64,000 bases of DNA from Enoplolaimus lenunculus (taxonomy: Eukaryota > Nematoda > Enoplea > Enoplida > Thoracostomopsidae), in NCBI GenBank assembly GCA_030248215.1, contig JASANG010001107.1, forward strand, positions 372,001-436,000, read 5' to 3'. The notes below the pieces were generated by a model. The model did no database searches and was not told the DNA's origin. It saw only the letters and a list, made by a program, of their open reading frames with translations. Below are positions 1 to 11,455 of this stretch, piece by piece (position 1 is the stretch's first letter; each line of letters begins with the position of its first letter). Made by a program: the position numbers and the translations under genes.

Positions 1-773
1 TATTAATGGTCTTTGGAAGCTGGACAACTAATGACGCTTTAGAAGTAGGTTGGCCTGTATGCAATGCCAACGAGTTGTTCAGTATTATGGACGGCTTATA
101 TAGCGACTCATTGAAAGTGCAGTTAACAGCATACAATATGCCAATTCCGAATGGAACATTGTTTTTCAACATGCAAAACTAATAACATTTGTTATTCCAG
201 CAAATCTACTTTTTTCGGAAACAAAGGTTATTTAGTGCCCGACCTCAGTTCAGAGATTTGTAACCTGAAGCAAAACATAGATTTATATAACAAGTTGTTC
301 AAAATTTTTATTGTTTAATAGGTAAGTATATTGCCGAACATATTTTTATCCGGGTTTTGGATTCAGCTTTTTCACAACGGAATCCGAACCGCCAAGTTTT
401 GCCTTATTCGAACCTTTGTTGGCACCCTTTTTCACAGTATATTATTAGTGGTCATTGTGTTTGAAGTGTCGAAACCAAGTTTTTACCGATTCCGTTGTCA
501 ATTTTATCTTGAAATTTTGCCGATGCCGATTAACGGCACAACCGTCATAATTGGATTCTTCTTAGAACTACGCACTTATATGTTTGGTATTGTCAGTTAA
601 CCATTTATTGGCCTAACAGTTGTTGCATTTTTCAATTCTCTAGGATTACTATTTCTAACCAGTGGAAATTAGGGGTTAGATTTTTAAATACGCCGATGAC
701 GTCGTACTGTGGCTGATACATGTAAAAATTCTGCCTGCGGTTACAGTCACTTAGTACGAACATTTATTTTAAG
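1..773 (+). other. Partial intron of unc-18
   Basis: No unc-18 exon was found before 774. The upstream exon (family sequence near ERLAEQIATLCATL) is not visible, so this stretch is taken as intron. An 89-codon frame at 331-600 reads through degenerate CCG/GAA-rich repeat sequence and resembles nothing known. Confidence 0.6.
3..182 (+). other. Open frame at window edge with a Cys-loop-receptor-like motif
   Basis: A reading frame is open from the window start to a TAA at 180-182. It contains FGSWTTNDALEVGW followed by CNANELFSIMDG. FGSW followed by an acidic/hydrophobic stretch is typical of the extracellular domain of nicotinic-type Cys-loop receptors. That similarity is from memory and rests on one motif. 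The frame lies upstream of the first visible unc-18 exon, inside what should be unc-18 intron, so it may be a stray exon-like fragment or chance. No splice sites were assigned. Confidence 0.22.
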
Positions 774-3700
774 GGTCCAGATAAAGCACGATCTCAGTTG
801 ATAATTGTCGATCGCGGGGTTGATGGAGTTAGTCCTCTACTTCACGAATTAACATTCCAAGCGATGGCCTATGACCTTGTTACTATTGAGAATGATGTCT
901 ACAGGTATGGGAACTATTCCCATATGCGTATAGCACCTGTCACCACGTTGTGATAGAGGTTTTCAAACTCACGAACTCCGGCCGTTTGGATATCAAAACT
1001 TGCACAGAATTAGTACAAATGAAATTTGAAAATATGCTAAATTTCGATGCTCATTATTTAGATCAGACTCAAGTTTAGAATTAGGCTTAGTGAACAGGCC
1101 CTTACATTCAACATATGCCTCTCAGTGTATGAACTCTGTCTGATAACGTTTCAGTTACGAATCGGGAAGCGGCGAAGATAGCGGCGATAAGCAAGTGGTA
1201 CTTGATGAAAACGATGATCTGTGGGCGGCACTGAGGCATAAACACATTGCAGTTGTTTCTACGTAAGCTCAGATAAATAATGTAGTTTATAGAAGATCTG
1301 CAGTGAATGCTAATTTAAAGTTTTAAACGGTAATTGATTCTGAATTTCTAAATGTTTATAGTGGCATCAAATTCAATGTGAGTGTCCCACTTGCAGACCA
1401 GTTGAGGCGATGCACATTGGTTGCAGACAAAAGCGATTCCAACCACATTGAATAGTTATAAACGCCTTGAACCACGGGGTATAGAAGGGGTGCGCTTACA
1501 ACTATCTGAACATCATTATGATATGAATTTCTAAATGCTTATAGTGGTTCAACGTACGGTGCACATAATAAATAAGCTGTTGCATTTTACCGCAAATATG
1601 TTCATTATAATTGCTAAGTTGCTTACTATGTACGTGCATGCTGCCGGTACGGAACTAATATAATATGAATTTACTTTATATTCTATTAAACTGGCCAGTG
1701 CACAATTACAGTCGTAAAGCTTATTTTTCAGTGAAGTAACTAACGGTCTCAAGAACTTTAGTCAAGGCAAAAAGGGGATGACAGCGGCGGATGCAAAATC
1801 GGTCAAAGATTTGTCAAATTTGATTAAGAAAATGCCTCAGTATCAGAAGCAATTGAATAAATATTCGACGCATCTACATTTGGCTGAAGACTGTATGAAG
1901 CGATACAAAGAAGGTGTTGATAAACTGTGCAAAGTTGAACAGGTAAGGTAGCTTCTGTTCATGTAATTACGTTTTTAATGTTTTGTTTAGCTTTCGAATA
2001 ACCCATATCTTTAGTAAAGGCAAAGATTCTTTAATAAAAGCAAACATCTAGTAGATAGATAGATAGATAAAGTAGAAAGAGGATATGACGCCACTGTGGG
2101 CGTTCGCGTAGACAAATTAAAAACATTGTCCATTGCGACATCCTACGACCTTATATACTCTGTGTGTCACTTTACATTAACCTTTAGACGTTCTGTTTCA
2201 ACAATAAACTTATAGATTTTCCTTATATCAAGAAATCAAATTTCTCTAACAGCTAATGTCTTCCTACCAAGAAATTGATCGCGTTTGGCTTCCCACCGCT
2301 TGCATACGCATAAAAAGTGCTCAGCGGTCTCACTTACATTGCATTGTGAACAATTTTTATCTTGAGCTACTCTCATTCTAAATAGGTGATAACTTAACCA
2401 ACAATGTCCCGATAAAATCTGAATACGTTGTCTAAGTTTGTCTTTATTAAGCTTCAATAAAAATCTACTTCTTCTTATGTTTGGTTCTTGAATTATTGAT
2501 GTTGAAAATCTACAGATTTTCTGATTTATCCATCTATATATAAATTTCCTGTGCATCCATAATGTAATTCTTAAGCGAACCTCCCGCTTACATATAGGCA
2601 GTACCGGTTCTGGTCCTATAAATCGTCTACCTGATCCACGCCTTGCTAATTCATCCGCTAATTCATTACCGATTGCATTAGAGTGACCCGTTACCCACAC
2701 TAGTAAAACTTCATTTAATTGTGAGAGTTCTTTAATTGCTATTCGACACTCGTTAACTATTTTAGATCTAATTTTGATACTATGTAAAGCTTTCAGTGCT
2801 GCCAAACATCTAGTAGCACAGTTACAATTTAATGTTCAAAATTGGTCCGATTTTGAGGCTGAATGAAAACGTTAACAAAACTGGTACTTTATCTAGTATA
2901 TTTAGTAAAACCTATGTTGCAAAATGTCAAGCGAATAAACATGTAAACTTACGACAGCCATATTTTTTACCTGCGCGTAGGTAGTGTTAAATATCTTAAA
3001 AGGTACATTGCTTTTATTTTGTTTTCAGGATCTTGCAATGGGTGTGGATGCGGATGGCGAGAAAGTCAAAGACCCAATGCGTAACATGACTCCGTTACTG
3101 ATCGATACAATTGTGTCTGAAACTGACAAATTACGCATTATTCTGCTGTTTGTGTTGTCGAAAAACGGTAATGGTGGTTTTTACAGCCAACTGAAAATTA
3201 ATAAGTCACTAATGAGGGAAATGGGTATGGTTTTGTAATTTATGTGCCGTTATGGTCCTTTGTAGTTCTGGAATGACAATTTCGCAAAAGTAGTTTAATA
3301 TGTCTAAACAAAAATTGCACAAGTAAACTCTTCAAAAATCTGAATCCGGTCCTTGTGATTTTTAACCAGCCTTATATTTCGAAATTTCATAGGTTAAAAG
3401 TTTACAGCTCTGGCAGTTCTTTTATTGTACAAATGGCTAGATAATAACTGTTCATCGTCTTAGGTGTACCTGACGAGAACTTGGCAAAATTGTTGCAACA
3501 TGCTGATATCATGCAAGACAAACAAACTGCTTTAAATATGGCGTACTTGGGATTGAATATTACAACTGATGTGAGTTGTGCTTTTGCAGGATGTGCGTAA
3601 ATCTATCGTTCAGCTATATGTCGTATTGCGTATTTGTTGTTGAGAACTGTTTTTGATTCTATCATCTTGAATGAACCGTTTCGGAAACGACTCTAATGTC

Positions 3701-5308
3701 AATGTCCTTATAAGCTAAAATCAGAAGTCAGTTAAATAAGTTTTAATCAGGAATAAATGCGTTATTTTGTGTGTAGCGATTGTAATATTGTCGTTTCAGC
3801 AGGGACGCCGCAAAATATGGAATCCGTCCCGCAAAGAGCGCTCGAGCGAGCAAACTTATCAAACGAGTCGCTGGACTCCTGTTTTGAAGGACATTGGCGA
3901 GGATGCAATCGACGACAAACTTGATCAGAAACACTTTCCATTTTTAGCCGGGCGACAGCCCGCAGCCAGTTACAAAGCGCCGCCATCAAGGTAATTTCGT
4001 CTTGATTTTTTTAACAATACACGAATTTGTATTGCAACAAAAAGTTTTTGGGGCGGCGATTAAGCAACTTGATAGAAGCTTCGCAGTTAGACGCTATGAA
4101 AACCATTTCGTTTTCTAGAAAATCTACGCAAAACTTTAAGACTGTTCGACGATAACTGCAGGGGAAATATGAGATGGCAGTGTGATTGACCTTTGCAGTC
4201 TGTACACTCTATGTTCCATCGTACGTTGTGCTGCTGAAGTACTGTTTAGGATTCGTATGTCCAAATGTCTGTGGCACATGGTTTTAAGGAAACAGGCAAA
4301 TTATTACAATCAAGAAGCTGACATTATGCGCAGTAGCAGTATGAGATGGACGCCAAAAATACTTAAATCAAACCTAAAATACATAACATTAACGTTACAA
4401 TACCTTTTACAGTAAGAACCTTGTCCAATTTCTTCGACAGGTCGCCCGACGACGTCGTTACCGTACGTTCTTTGTCCATAGTGATCAGAACAATCCCCAA
4501 CCAAAACAACCGACCACTGAAAACATCCGCGTTGTTGCAAAGGCAGCAATCGTGTCTAAAATATAAGCCATGTTGTATACATTTGTAAAAAAGGTAAAAA
4601 ACAGACAATCCACCACGTTTCTCTTTAATAGAAGATCTAAGCCTACATCATATAAGGTAATTTTCTTTTTGGAACAGTTTTTCATTTTTGGTGTTGTATT
4701 TTTAGTGCACGTTATGGCCAATGGCACAAAGAGCGTGGCGCAGGTGGTGCAACTCCTGCGCGCTCCGGTCCACGCTTAATAATATTTATTGTTGGCGGTG
4801 TGACGATGAGCGAAATGCGTTGCGCGTACGAAATTTCGAGAGACAAGAAACCGTGGGAAGTTATTATAGGTACGTGTTTACTCCTGATACATCTGGATAT
4901 TCTGTCCCGGGTTTGGCAAAATAAATCACAACTATATTAAACCATTACTGATGACCAAAAGAGCAATATGTCGCAACGATTTTTGTTCGAAATGATACTA
5001 ACACCGTAACTTTTGCATGATTATTATATTTAGTTGACGTGATTGAGTCTTTCAGAAAGTTTTGAATTGCCATTAGCGTACAATTCCACGATGCGCCGGC
5101 CGGTTCCGGACACATTAGATCAGTAATCAAGGTATAGCACCATCCTTGCTGTATCTTATAGCAAAAAAGTATATTTAATAAGAACTAGAAACTGAGCTCA
5201 GCGCCGAAAAACAGTGCAGTGAATATTTTAGGAGCTGATCAAGTATTGACGCCCACTTCGTTTATTACAAACTTGAGAGATCTGAATAAAGTTGATGCCG
5301 AACAATAA
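774..5308 (+). CDS. unc-18: UNC-18/STXBP1 (Munc18) syntaxin-binding protein, 3' eight exons
   Basis: Sec1/Munc18 protein that clasps syntaxin and templates SNARE assembly for synaptic-vesicle docking and fusion at the plasma membrane. Exons: 774-904, 1155-1262, 1732-1942, 3029-3167, 3464-3570, 3800-3990, 4706-4869 and 5232-5308 (TAA). All junctions are AG/GT and the phases join cleanly into 375 codons. Recognisable stretches in order are [124 protein letters not shown] and TNLRDLNK. The family is about 590-600 residues, so roughly 220 N-terminal residues (domain 1 and part of domain 2) lie before the window. The last exon ends DLNKVDAEQ. The frame is undisturbed, so the gene looks functional. 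Intron 3 carries a LINE insertion and exon 6 has a tandem acceptor. Confidence 0.95.
2041..2054. repeat. Target-site duplication, left copy of LINE insertion
   Basis: CAAACATCTAGTAG is repeated exactly at 2803-2816 on the other side of the LINE fragment. Confidence 0.88.
2055..2802 (-). mobile_element. 5'-truncated LINE (RNase H end), antisense in unc-18 intron 3
   Basis: On the minus strand about 189 codons stay open and read as the C-terminal half of a LINE RNase H domain: [14 protein letters not shown], then [20 protein letters not shown], then a tail with a CxxC...H...C pattern ([17 protein letters not shown]), as in I/R1/Jockey-group ORF2. The element's 3' end carries a short (TATC)4 tail at about 2055-2070. 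Both sides show the same 14 bp, CAAACATCTAGTAG, at 2041-2054 and 2803-2816, so the insertion edges are clear. The copy starts inside the RNase H 'DSQAALKAL' stretch, so it is severely 5' truncated as expected of target-primed insertion. No stop breaks the remaining frame, suggesting a fairly young copy. Confidence 0.88.
3797..3802 (+). promoter_or_regulatory. NAGNAG tandem splice acceptor of unc-18 exon 6
   Basis: The acceptor reads TTTCAGCAG followed by GGACGCCGC. Use of the first AG adds one glutamine before GRRK; use of the second AG (3801-3802) omits it without shifting the frame. Both products fit the family, where a D/T residue precedes the GRRK/LRRR stretch. Confidence 0.6.
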
Positions 5309-5531
5309 TGAAAATTGTGAAATAATATAACAAAAGCTTGACTCCTTTATTGTAGTCTTTTGTGTGAACCCCAGGAATAACTATCCTTTCAAAGTAGAAC
5401 ATTGCTTACAGTATTCCAGATTAGTAAGCATTTTGTCCTGTGAAACAGTGTGCGGCGCTCATACAAAATCAAAATGGTTATTTGTGTCGTGCACTTTAAT
5501 TCATGAGAAATATTGACTGGATTTAGAAAAC
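5309..5531. other. unc-18 3' flank
   Basis: Presumed 3' untranslated region and downstream sequence. No canonical AATAAA was seen soon after the stop. Nothing else was recognised. Confidence 0.4.
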
Positions 5532-5873
5532 CCTACTTACGTACGACTTAGTACTTAAGTACGGGCTAAGTAATTGCTGAAATATTTTGCCATTTTTAAA
5601 AGTGTACTTAAGTTAAGTAAATACTTAAGTCACTGATTAAATTTGATACACTGCAAATTTACCGCTCAGGCATAATAACCTTGGTCTAACTGAAATTGTA
5701 GACTCATGATGCCTCCTTAATATAAAGCAAAACTGTTAGTTTCTTGTCATGACAATGGCCGTTGTTTGGCGCTTCTTTGATTGTGTTTGAAAATTTAAGT
5801 ATTTACTTAAGTCGGCGATTTAAGTAATTACTTTGGTATAACTTAAGCAAGTACTTAAGTAAGATGTCAGAAA
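5532..5873. mobile_element. MITE-like inverted repeat rich in TACTTAAGTA
   Basis: Both ends are rich in the palindrome TACTTAAGTA. The left end near 5540 carries CTTAGTACTTAAGTACGG; the right end near 5790-5872 carries TTTACTTAAGTCGGCG and AAGCAAGTACTTAAGTAAG. The arms are imperfect inverted repeats around a 340-bp body with no coding sequence. Confidence 0.45.
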
Positions 5874-7300
5874 CCAGCCAATGTCAAACATGCCACAAAA
5901 CGCTCCCTTACGCAGTGTTATTAAAAGGTTTCTTCTCTAACTCAGGGTATCGTTTTTCATTCACTTGTGTCGCAACATAAACGACGAACGCTGAAGGGGG
6001 GCGTGAACCGGGGACTAATCCTTATGTTTGTGCTTATATTGACAAGTTTATTGTGAACGGCACATTATTACTGCGTATGTAGCTTGTAAATGTAACGATT
6101 CTAACCGGTGTACTGTGATTAGGGTGTGTATCTGTGTATACATGTTTTACTGCAATCATGTTATGTATTAATTACGTTAGTTAATGTGAAGAAAATCGCG
6201 TCAATTTTGTATTCTTTCATTTGTGACCTTATGATGCTGAGACGCTTGCGCAATTTTGTTAGCAATAACAGTTTAGAACGATGGTACTACACGGTAATTA
6301 TACTGGGCAAATGTTGTTCAAGTTAGGTTTCATGAATTCAACGCAATCCAGACTGTAGAGTTAAAAGCGATGATAAGAACGCAAACGCAGTTAACCGCTG
6401 TGCGCTTACTTCACGCTCAGTGAACACTAATCAGGGCTGACTTAACATGGATACAATTTGGTGCATAACGAACGTTAACGTTGGACATGTTGATACTGTC
6501 AAAATGTTTATGGACATACCGTAGACAGTTGTAAAATTTTGAAGTAATCTGTGATAAGGTATGCTAGCGCTGAAATAAAAATTAGATTTGTTGTATTTAA
6601 ACAGAAAAACGCAAAAAGTAGAACGTTTTACTGTTAATGTCTTAAGGTATGCTATATAGTGTATTTTTAAGCTTGTGTATACATTAACCTCTAATGCGTT
6701 GCTGCTGGCTTAATATTTGTAGCGGTTGTTTTTATTAGCTTTAGTCTACCGAACTCGAAGCGCAGTATGCAGCTACGCAAACAGCGACTAAATTCCATCT
6801 AACAAAAAGTTATGCCGGAGGTGTCGTTTTTATTAATCAGTGTTTCCGGTTCTCGTTTAAATTATGATGGTGTTACGTACAAGTCTAATCACATCAAGGA
6901 AAATAGTGAGTGTGCCAGAATATTCGCTTTCGCTCTACAGGTTTTGGGCGTCGTTCCAGGTACTAAGTTATAAGGCGATACACAGTAGGCTAATATCATT
7001 TTCTAATATGAATATTAGCGTATGGAGCATTGCAACAATTTGATCAAGGATGTACAAATGGGGAGGAATTTGGGGTATATTCCTCACCAATATATATATA
7101 AACAGTAAACCATTTTACCAGCCATTAGAATAACGAGCTGCGGCATAAAATAAAAAGAAGCGACACTTAATTGTGAGCTCCCGTAAATCAGCCTCGTTTC
7201 TACGGCACTGTGGTTTTGGTATATTTAGACAGTAACTGCCGAATTATAGGCTGGCGTATGGTGTAGTTTTCATACTTTTACAAGCGCATTAGATATCTAG
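5874..7300. other. Intergenic, nothing recognised
   Basis: AT-rich sequence between unc-18 and the first hAT-type element. No frame, RNA gene or repeat was recognised. Confidence 0.5.
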
Positions 7301-7858
7301 CAGGGTTCCAATCGGAAGTAAATTTTGTCGGAAGCGGAATCGAAATCGGAATTCTGAAAGCACAGGAACAACTTGGCTTTAAATTTTAATACAGTTAAGC
7401 ACTTTGAGCATTTCAAAACTTAAAATATGAAGTCTTATGAAATCATAAACAGGAACCAGATTTTTGAGAGTTAACCAATTCAACGGATCGTCGTTTTCAC
7501 TACGGTAAGGGTACTGTTGAACCAAATATCGAGCTATATTTGAGAACATTTGAGAACTAATGGGGCTAACAACATTGCTTGGCGCTACGAAGTAGAATTT
7601 TAAGTTTAGATTATGTCATTCGTTTAAAGGTTGAGCTTAAAGTTTTCAATGCAGTCAAATTTTGACAATCAGCGAAATAATTTACTCTGCTACTGAGAAT
7701 ACTTACTAACAAAAACAGATTTGCAAACAAACGAAAAAAATTTTATGCTCAATCAGCTTAAAAACTCTTAACCGAAAAATCGGAATAGAAGCCAATCGGA
7801 ATCGGAACCCAAATTTTTTCGAAATTTTAGACGGAATCGGAATTCCGTTGGAACCCTG
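7301..7858. mobile_element. Type D hAT-like element (CAGGGTTCCAATCGG ends)
   Basis: Begins CAGGGTTCCAATCGG and ends CCGTTGGAACCCTG, with GAATCGGAATCGGAA subterminal repeats on both sides. It is flanked by ATATCTAG (7293-7300) and ATATGTAG (7859-7866), an 8-bp target duplication with one change. The interior (about 7400-7740) is non-coding. A decayed copy end lies near 45458. Confidence 0.72.
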
Positions 7859-8695
7859 ATATGTAGTACTGTAAACATTGTTTTCGTCCAGTTATGTTGT
7901 TATTCAGTGTATTTTTGTACCTTTTCAATCGGCTTCATCATTATACCGACATTCCATTACATACATAGCAGATGTTCATTACGTGTTTGATATATCCTAG
8001 TTATACCGTACATATAATCTTGAAGTTTTTCACTGTATCTTTTAATCTTGTTCGTGAATTTCGTTTTCGGCGTTTAAAGTGGTGTTTTAATCACTAAAAA
8101 TTTGGGCCATTGTATGGAATAGGGCCGGAACAGTAGTATCAGAATATTTCTAAGCCTAATCGTAAGGATTAAAGATAAGCCAATAGGTAATGAAGGTTAA
8201 GCCTGAACAAAAAAGTACTCTAAAGCTCTATTGCATTTGCAGTCCTGCGGGAAAACGGTCCGCTCCTAATCTATATGTGGGCCGCCAAAATTTGTATTGT
8301 TGAAAATTCGAAAAGAATTACATTTAGCAAGTTTAAGGTAATTTGTATCATAAGACGGCTCACGGAATCTAGTGAGATTGCCAAATTAGACTCAGTTGTG
8401 GTTTTTCAAAAGTTCAAATATCTGTGTGGAATAAATTTCAAAAAATAGTGAGCAGCTTTATGCAAAATTTTTTTTAAAAACTAGTTCTTATCTGCCTCGA
8501 TGGTTGACTTTCAACGGCGTTACAAACCACGTTTTATATTATACTTGGTTTTATGTTGGCTCCTAAACATTGCACTGGCACTGACCTTGGTCCCAATATT
8601 TAGGGTGGGCGAGGATATACAAGCCCTCCATCTCCAGCCCCACCTTTCGCTTTATATACGTTTAGGCTATAAAATAATGCGCGATGAGATTATAT
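7859..8695. other. Intergenic with TTAAG-type degenerate hexamers
   Basis: Around 8150-8215 runs of CTAAGCCTAA, AAGCCTGAAC and similar hexamers occur, part of a dispersed repeat that recurs at 12690, 13190, 20270 and 32820. A 65-codon frame at 8500-8697 has no recognisable similarity and was not called. Confidence 0.4.
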
Positions 8696-9123
8696 GAGGG
8701 CGCAACCGGAGGTGAAAAATACCGGAGCAAGAGGTCAACAAAATTTGCCGGAGCCGGAGGCGAAGCCTGAAAGGAGATGAAATTATGTAGTTAAAATGAT
8801 GTTTAATTTGTTAATTTTAGCAAATATATGTAATGTGGTTTGTTAATCGTTTGGTGTTACGCTGAGTTTTTACGAAATCTCGGCAATTCGTTCCTCAAAA
8901 TTTGTTGAAAGTTAAAACGAAACACGCCAAACAGATAAATTTTGTAAAACTACAAAATTTTACTGCCGAAATTGCCGGAACCTCCGGCAAAAATTACACC
9001 GGAGCCGGACGTCGATTTCCTGCCGGAGTCCGATTTTCTTCCACAGCCTGATTTTTTGCCGCAGTCCGATTTTCTGCCACAGTCCGATTTTCTGTCGGAG
9101 GCAGACCTCCGGTTTGTACCCTG
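8696..9123. mobile_element. Type H element (GGCGCAACCGGAGG ends)
   Basis: Starts GAGGGCGCAACCGGAGG and ends ACCTCCGGTTTGTACCCTG, imperfect inverted ends related to type A. Inside are repeats of GCCGGAGCCGG and of CAGTCCGATTTTCTGCC. No clear 8-bp flanking duplication. Related 3' pieces lie at 21180-21368 and, reversed, at about 17850-17920. Confidence 0.55.
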
Positions 9124-9145
9124 ACATATAAAATATTATATATTA

Positions 9146-10122
9146 TAGATGGGCATTGTATATCCGGATATGAAAAATATCCGGATATGTGTCCGGATAT
9201 CCGAAATACTATTGTGTAAATTTTTTTAAATGCTATTGTGTAAAATTTCTTGGCATAATTTTATTGTTTCACCACTAAAGTAGTTGGAGCTGACGAAAAG
9301 AAATTCTGTATTCAAACCTCAGTCAGAATATTAAACTAAGTTCTTGACGATTTATTATGTTCCAATATATTAAGACTAGAGCGGGTCCTGAAAATTTGGA
9401 CCAATATTGCTTAAAGCAATGTAACAACCAAAACATATCCTAAGGCTAAGTCTCCAGCGTAATAAACAGATCTAATGAGAAAGCGGGCACGAGCGGATGC
9501 AGATGGGCTGGCGGGCTTCCGCCTTCGTCAGAAATTTTTTGTGATAAAATGAGAAGGTCCCCTCTCTACCTTACAATTTTGCCCCCTGAGAAAATTTTTC
9601 AGTGAGAAATTGCGTTTCAAAACATTTAACAACCGCCCCGTCAGTAATTTCTGGGTTCGCCGCTAAACCGTAAATATATTTGAATGAAAACGACTCATGT
9701 ATATATAGTTCGAGAGAAGGGTGACATTCGATAGAATCTCTGTTGCAGCGGCTTTAATCGGAAGGAGACAAACCAAATCAGCTCAATTTCAGGTGGCAAA
9801 CTCAAGTATTTATTAAGTCAGTAGCAATCTTGTAAACCGAATAGCCAGCACTATTAAAGCTGTTGTATAATAAATGAGTACTTTTAGAATTGTATGTTTT
9901 ACGCTTATAACAATCAGTTGGTGGGTCAGGGTATATACTCCTCTTAAAGCAACAAGTTAACATTAGTGCTAAGAAACGAAAAGTGAGGTTCGGAAACCCA
10001 AAAGACGCAATATCCAGTTTCAGATATCCGAAATAGAAAATTTAATTTCAGATATTTGTATAAATATCCGGCAAACATTGCCGGATTTCCGAATATGAAA
10101 AAATATCTGATGCCCATCACTA
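9146..10122. mobile_element. Type G element (GATGGGCAT / ATCCGGATAT ends)
   Basis: Left end TAGATGGGCATTGTATATCC followed by repeated ATCCGGATAT; right end runs ATATCCGGCAAACATTGCC to GATGCCCATCACTA. Such GATGGGC ends with many inverted pentamers are common in hAT elements (inference). The middle (about 9370-9670) includes the sub-repeat starting AGACTAGAGCGGGTCCTG and a GGCGGATGCAGATGGG stretch. A second, reversed copy covers about 16480-17839. Confidence 0.55.
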
Positions 10123-10568
10123 GTAGTGAATAGTGAATGATTTGTGCGGTTGCGCTCGGTGGTTGAAATGGTTATTATTTAAATATAATTTAGAAACACC
10201 GCGACAGTTCTTCGGCAATATATAATATTGGTGGTAAAAAATTTTCGTTAAGTCGGATTTCAATGAACAAGTTTGTTTCACACGTCAGCTTTTATTTATT
10301 CATGCACAAGTAATTTGTGTAGTTATATCAGCTATATTTATCGTGTGTGCAATGAATTAAATGCTTGGTAGTTGTTTTTTCGCTCAGATTTTTAGTATTT
10401 TGGTCGTAGGTAGTCTGTATAGTTTGCCCATTCGATTTTTATGATCGCTTGGTTTGAAATGATATCAGGGTGCAACCGGAATTATAAAATACCGGAACCG
10501 GAAAATTGAAAAATGCCGGTGTTACGGCGTAATTTCCCCCCATAATTTTACACCCTGAAACATTACAC

Positions 10569-10732
10569 CGGTGTAATTTTCCCACGGAAAATTCAACCAG
10601 CCACGGGGTAATTTTCCGACGGAAAATTCAACCAGCCACGGGGTAATTTTCCCACGGAAAATTCAACCAGCCACGGGGTAATTTTTCCACGGAAAATTCA
10701 ACCAGCCATGGGGTAATTTTCCCACGGAAAAA
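10569..10732 (+). repeat. 35-bp tandem repeat, about 4.5 copies
   Basis: The unit starts CCACGGAAAATTCAACCAGC and continues CACGGGGTAATTTTC. The ACGG marker recurs at 10584, 10619, 10654, 10689 and 10724, exactly 35 bp apart. Copies differ by one or two bases. Confidence 0.9.
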
Positions 10733-11082
10733 TGATACTGGTTCAATTTGATCTCTCCGGACATGAGATTCAAAAATGAGATCTTATAAAGCTACTTATG
10801 TTATTCGCATTGGTCCATAATAAACCTCAGTGATTGAGTTTTTTGCATGATTTAACTATCAACATAATCAAAATGAGTTTGTGAAAGATTCTGCAGGTAT
10901 GTAATGGATCATCTGCTTTATTATTGCGTACACCATTGTGATAAAATGTCGCTCTCATCCTTTGCCAGAACGCCATTTTTACGCACTAGATTTCGCGTAT
11001 TCAATGTCAGGAGGTTCACATTTCGATGTGCGGACAAACAATACACTGCTTCTCCGCGGAGTCCTTTAAAAGGGACTAGGAC

Positions 11083-11455
11083 CAGGGTGCAACCGGAATT
11101 CCGGTCGCGGTAGGGAAATTCGGTATTTTTTCAACGGAATTTTCCTGTATTTTCGGTAATGAATATTTTTTCTCATTCGAAAATTTAAGAAAAATTAGCG
11201 TATTATTCTAACATATGTATCTAAAATTGTCCGAGCGTGTATTGCCAAAATTTTCAATTTGTGCCATACTCCATAATTATCATATGTTTCCACCTACTGC
11301 ATTTGTTCCAGGATTTTGGCATTCTAAATGGTGTGTTTAGTGTTTGCAGCATTAAAAGCGATAAAATAGCGCTTAAAATGAATATTTCGGTTACAAATAT
11401 TTTTTATTTTCCGGTTCCGGTATTTTTTAACTTTCCGGTTCCGGTATTTTATAAT
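11083..11455 (-). mobile_element. Type A element, reversed, 3'-truncated
   Basis: Begins CAGGGTGCAACCGGAATTCC and continues through the reverse complement of the type A interior (TTTTTCTCATTCGAAAATTT, then GGCATTCTAAATGGTGTG). It is lost after TTTTATAAT near 11455. It sits between 20-bp imperfect inverted repeats (11063-11082 and 11551-11570, CCTTTAAA...GGGACT...GGAC). Confidence 0.65.

Noticed and set aside
331-600. 89-codon frame in the first unc-18 intron
   Set aside because: Degenerate repeat-like sequence without similarity to any known protein.
2236-2805. 189-codon minus-strand frame as a host gene
   Set aside because: It is the RNase H end of a LINE bounded by a 14-bp target duplication.
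10569-10732. CRISPR-like array
   Set aside because: Contiguous 35-bp tandem units without spacers, in a eukaryotic transposon.
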